Part shown: positions 29,973 through 32,125 of the stretch, piece after piece | How positions within the stretch are numbered: the first letter of the stretch is position 1 | How the letters are laid out: every line of letters begins with the position of its first letter | Source: a virus | Direction: 5' to 3' (one strand) | IMG/VR virus record: IMGVR_UViG_3300030109_005430 | Coordinates: 1-32,125 of that record | Length of the DNA: 32,125 nucleotides | Position numbers and translations under genes: made by a program | The notes under the pieces: generated by a model | Database searches by the model: none | Seen by the model: only the letters and a program-made list of their open reading frames with translations | What the model was told of the DNA's origin: nothing

Positions 29973-30544
29973 TTTAAATTATTCTGAACCCGTTTGACAT
30001 AAAAGTTGTTACTAATATAATTATCAGAATACTTTTTGGTAGCAGTAGGACCGTGACTATATGCTGTAAGTGTAGATTCTAAATCATCAAAATGTTTATC
30101 TAATTTAGATAGATACTTTATCCCAACCGTAACATTTACATACGGGTCAAACAAGTCTTGTTTAGGTGTGTCAAATTCTGATTTTGCTGTAGATGGTAAT
30201 ATTTGCATTAAACCTATTGCCCCACTTGTGGAGACAGCTTTGTGATTCCAATCTGATTCAGTTTGTATAACGGCCTTAACCATTTCATAATCAACCCCAT
30301 ACTCCCAACAGAGAGCTTCTATATAAATAAGTATGTGTTTGAGTTTAGATTTATTCAAAGAAGATTTGATTTCTTTTGCTTGAATAGCATAATCACTTGG
30401 ATTAAATGGTACATTGACCATACGAACAACTGTTTCAGTTTTTGTTTGTATTGGTATATCAGGCTCTGTTATTTCTATATAAGCCATAACAGACACAGAT
30501 GTGGTTAATACACCTAATAGGTAGTATAGTTTATTTACTGACAT
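29969..30544 (-). CDS. Lytic transglycosylase (SLT domain) with N-terminal anchor
   Basis: A 191-residue protein. An N-terminal hydrophobic segment (about residues 6-22) is a signal anchor or signal peptide, followed by a linker and an SLT/Slt70-type domain (about 70-190). The catalytic glutamate is E96 in VIQTESDWNHKAVSTSGAIG, with LMQILPSTA next, and the ...AYSHGP... and Y-V-x-x-V segments also match. The enzyme cleaves peptidoglycan between MurNAc and GlcNAc with formation of an anhydro product. Export to the periplasm would allow wall opening for late lysis or, given the pilin genes, local wall remodelling for an envelope machine. The spike lacks lysozyme, so this could also be the phage's main muralytic activity. 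Start ATG 30544 has AAAGGA upstream. Confidence 0.9.
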   Translation of the reverse strand: MSVNKLYYLLGVLTTSVSVMAYIEITEPDIPIQTKTETVVRMVNVPFNPSDYAIQAKEIKSSLNKSKLKHILIYIEALCWEYGVDYEMVKAVIQTESDWNHKAVSTSGAIGLMQILPSTAKSEFDTPKQDLFDPYVNVTVGIKYLSKLDKHFDDLESTLTAYSHGPTATKKYSDNYISNNFYVKRVQNNLK

Positions 30545-30570
30545 TGTATTTCCTTTCTTTATTAATAAGT

Positions 30571-30636
30571 ATAAGGTGGCACTTCTTCTTTTAAGTCGTT
30601 GACTTGTTGAGGACTAAAGAATTAGTACCACCTTAT
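30571..30636 (-). repeat. Long imperfect hairpin around the end of the zinc-ribbon gene
   Basis: ATAAGGTGGCAC (30571-30582) and GTACCACCTTAT (30625-30636) can pair over 12 bp in the minus-strand RNA, with one G-U pair. The right arm includes the stop codon of the 30633-31193 gene. Inside the loop sit two small hairpins, AAGTC/GACTT (30593-30605) and ACTAA/TTAGT (30613-30626). No U-tract follows; a processing, stability or regulatory role upstream of the transglycosylase gene is plausible. Confidence 0.55.
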
Positions 30637-31193
30637 GAATTATTTTCTAACTTCTTAAAAAACTTTTTTTCTTTGGTAGACATCATTTGTAACTTGGATA
30701 GATTATCCATCATCTTACCTTTTTGTACTAATGATATTTTATCTTTTGAATATAACTTGTTTACTTTTTCTGTTGCTCGGTGGTAACCCCACTCGATAAA
30801 TTCTTTGACGATTGTTTGGTAGAGTGTTTCGGTTTTCATGTGAGAGAACTTTTGAGAGATTTTTTTTAAAGATTTTTTCGTTGTGTCTTTACTATATATA
30901 TTGGCATAATAGTTATCTAGCCATCTATCCCAACTATTATCCGCATAAATACCTTTAGCAGTTCTACCACCATTAGCAGACCTTCGGTCTAATCTCTGAA
31001 TATTTCTTTTAGTATCTTCTTGGACAGGTTGGACAATCGAACCTGTTTTATGTGGATACACGACATGAGCTGAATACTTCTGTATATCAGAACATTCAAT
31101 ACAAGTGTATAAACCGAGTTGGACTCGTGATGAATCCAACTCAATCGAACACTCTCTACATACTATATCACTTGTCGTCTGCAAACCTATCAA
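30633..31193 (-). CDS. Zinc-ribbon protein of unknown function
   Basis: A 186-residue basic protein. The N-terminus carries a four-cysteine zinc ribbon (C12-x2-C15, C31-x2-C34). It is followed by the conserved-looking block SAHVVYPHKTGSIVQPVQED and an RRSANGGRTAKGIYADNSWD segment; the remaining half is helical and Lys-rich. I have seen the VVYPHKTGS motif in uncharacterised T4-like phage proteins, but no function is known to me; nucleic-acid binding is plausible. There is no in-frame ATG at the N-terminus. The listed start is TTG at 31193, 26 nt inside the previous gene, and a second TTG (31184) is possible. The start is therefore uncertain. Confidence 0.68.
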   Translation of the reverse strand: MIGLQTTSDIVCRECSIELDSSRVQLGLYTCIECSDIQKYSAHVVYPHKTGSIVQPVQEDTKRNIQRLDRRSANGGRTAKGIYADNSWDRWLDNYYANIYSKDTTKKSLKKISQKFSHMKTETLYQTIVKEFIEWGYHRATEKVNKLYSKDKISLVQKGKMMDNLSKLQMMSTKEKKFFKKLENNS

Positions 31194-31383
31194 TCGGGTC
31201 TAGTTGTTTATCAGTTATGATTGATTTCTCTATCTCGTCTTTGAGATAATACAAGTCACACCTAGCTCCATCTATATAACCATGTGAGTCTACATTAGCA
31301 TTATAATCTGGTAGAGTATTTATAGCATCATCTAACTGACATTCTATATCTACCAGTTTATCTAATATTTTTTTATAATTCAT
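31168..31383 (-). CDS. Small helical protein
   Basis: A 71-residue protein (MNYKKILDKLVDIECQLDDA, later ARCDLYYLKDEIEKSI) consisting of two probable helices separated by a GYIDG turn. It has two cysteines and no signal or membrane segment. I choose the ATG at 31383; a TTG nine codons upstream extends into the preceding gene. It overlaps the previous gene by 11 nt and the next by 26 nt. No family is recognised. The two-helix layout and position among small genes fit a regulatory or inhibitor peptide, without evidence. Confidence 0.55.
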   Translation of the reverse strand: MNYKKILDKLVDIECQLDDAINTLPDYNANVDSHGYIDGARCDLYYLKDEIEKSIITDKQLDPIDRFADDK

Positions 31384-31705
31384 AATTAGGCATATCCCTA
31401 TCCAAATCAACTTCGGTGTTGATGTGGTCTGTAACTACATCTACCTCATCTTCATCAAACATATTATTAGCTCTCATAAACGGTTCAATCATAGCATCAT
31501 CAGGTGTACCACACATTCTATTCGTCATATCATTTTCTAACCTAGTCATCAACATCTTGTTGCCCTCTGGACTCATCCAATTAGTCCTATGGAACTTACC
31601 ATTAACCCACATATCAACCACCTTGATTGAATCTGTAATACTGCTATGGCAATACTCCACTTTAACATTGTCATTACCGACAACATATTCATAAACATAA
31701 GTCAT
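31373..31705 (-). CDS. Small phage protein of unknown function
   Basis: A 110-residue protein with a beta-rich first half (MTYVYEYVVGNDNVKVEYCH, IKVVDMWVNGKFHRTNWM) and an acidic C-terminus (FDEDEVDVVTDHIN, then DLDRDMPNYEL). The methionine-rich middle (NKMLMTRLENDMTNRMCG) is unusual. No signal, membrane helix or known motif is seen. ATG 31705 has a strong AGGAGA site 8 nt upstream, and the previous gene's TAA abuts it. It belongs to the small-gene operon running from the promoter near 32100. Confidence 0.6.
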   Translation of the reverse strand: MTYVYEYVVGNDNVKVEYCHSSITDSIKVVDMWVNGKFHRTNWMSPEGNKMLMTRLENDMTNRMCGTPDDAMIEPFMRANNMFDEDEVDVVTDHINTEVDLDRDMPNYEL

Positions 31706-32053
31706 TTATGCTTCTCCTTTTACTTTACTAAAAAATTCATCCTTACTAATACCAAGTCTACCTTTGGTTTTTAAACCCCAAGAAAACTCACTCTTTAATT
31801 TCTTATTAGCCAACACATCAACAAAAAACTCATTGGTTGGATTAACACAAACAAAATCATAGTTATTTAAAAACCTATCGACAGCATCACCTCTGAAAAA
31901 ATAACTTCTTTCATATCGTAGATTAAGAGTGCTATTAAAAAGTTTAGGTTTACCATCATAACCTACATCTGCAGAAACATGATGAATAGTACCACTCTTC
32001 TTATTTACCCAATAACTGAAAGCACCTTTTTTCAAATGTTTTTTCAAATTCAT
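31706..32053 (-). CDS. Small phage protein, first gene of the right-hand operon
   Basis: A 115-residue basic protein (MNLKKHLKKGAFSYWVNKKS) with a beta-rich middle (TIHHVSADVGYDGKPKLF, NLRYERSYFF) and a helical C-terminus. No known domain. An upstream in-frame TTG (32113) would add 20 residues but lies upstream of the predicted transcription start, so the ATG at 32053 with AAGGGA about 9 nt before it is chosen. It is the first gene after an operator-containing promoter, so it is probably early or regulated. Confidence 0.62.
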   Translation of the reverse strand: MNLKKHLKKGAFSYWVNKKSGTIHHVSADVGYDGKPKLFNSTLNLRYERSYFFRGDAVDRFLNNYDFVCVNPTNEFFVDVLANKKLKSEFSWGLKTKGRLGISKDEFFSKVKGEA

Positions 32054-32079
32054 TATTTTTTCCCTTTTTGTCATATGTA

Positions 32080-32109
32080 AATATACTAAAGAATTAGTAT
32101 ATGTGTCAA
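32080..32109 (-). promoter_or_regulatory. Sigma-70-type promoter with palindromic operator
   Basis: The minus strand has TTGACA (32104-32109, perfect -35) and TATATT (32080-32085, one mismatch) 18 nt apart. A perfect palindrome with 9-bp arms (ATATACTAA at 32081-32089, TTAGTATAT at 32094-32102, centre AGAA) fills the -10 and spacer. Its position is that of a classical operator blocking polymerase. The inner 15 bases recur exactly at 30613-30627. Confidence 0.72.
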
Positions 32110-32125
32110 GCACTTTTTATAAATA

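Noticed and set aside
1-32125. CRISPR array, tRNA, rRNA or insertion sequence
   Set aside because: No regularly spaced direct repeats, no tRNA-like cloverleaf I could find by eye, no transposase-like product and no flanking inverted repeats were seen. A tRNA scan would be needed to be certain.

Overview
The window is about 32 kb of very AT-rich DNA in which every supported gene (41) lies on the minus strand, packed head to tail with 1-11 nt overlaps or short gaps, many joined by TAATG stop/start overlaps. It holds a T4-superfamily tail/baseplate block: a gp55-like late sigma factor, a gp5-like central spike, gp25, a gp6-like baseplate J protein and a giant protein with a P2 gpI/gp7-like segment. 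This indicates a T4-like (myovirus-type) phage, probably marine. Several phage-borne signal peptides end in FSQ, YSQ or FGQ, and one lipoprotein has an LSC lipobox. These are common in the FCB group (Bacteroidetes, Marinimicrobia and relatives), so such a host is a reasonable but unproven inference.

Transcription runs from high to low coordinates. (1) 28.0-32.1 kb: small, probably early or middle genes. They include a zinc-ribbon protein, a lytic transglycosylase, a Popeye-like three-helix membrane protein with a cNMP-binding fold and several short acidic proteins. Two good sigma-70-type promoters lie here, one carrying a perfect palindrome between -10 and -35. (2) 24.5-28.1 kb: late sigma factor, spike, gp25 and small virion or assembly proteins. 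(3) 6.4-24.5 kb: baseplate J protein followed by about ten large adhesin-like structural proteins with DNRLRE-like, LamG-like, PKD-like and InlB-repeat-like domains. These probably form the outer baseplate and fibres that contact the host surface. (4) 0-6.4 kb: an envelope cassette unlike a normal phage tail module. It encodes two small membrane proteins, a 14-residue cysteine-rich peptide, an outer-membrane barrel-like protein, a lysine-rich secreted protein, an MshEN-like membrane protein, a secreted thioredoxin-fold protein lacking its active-site cysteines, and a lipoprotein. An intrinsic terminator and a putative new promoter follow, then an operon of four type IV pilin-like proteins and a secreted protein.

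The most interesting proposal is that this phage carries its own type IV pilin/pseudopilin set, next to a membrane-anchored relative of the GspE/PilB N-terminal domain and other exported proteins, and so may remodel or hijack a host pilus or type II secretion machine. The cassette has no visible ATPase, platform protein, secretin or prepilin peptidase, so the host would have to supply these. Names and domain calls come from reading the sequences by eye; no database search was run.
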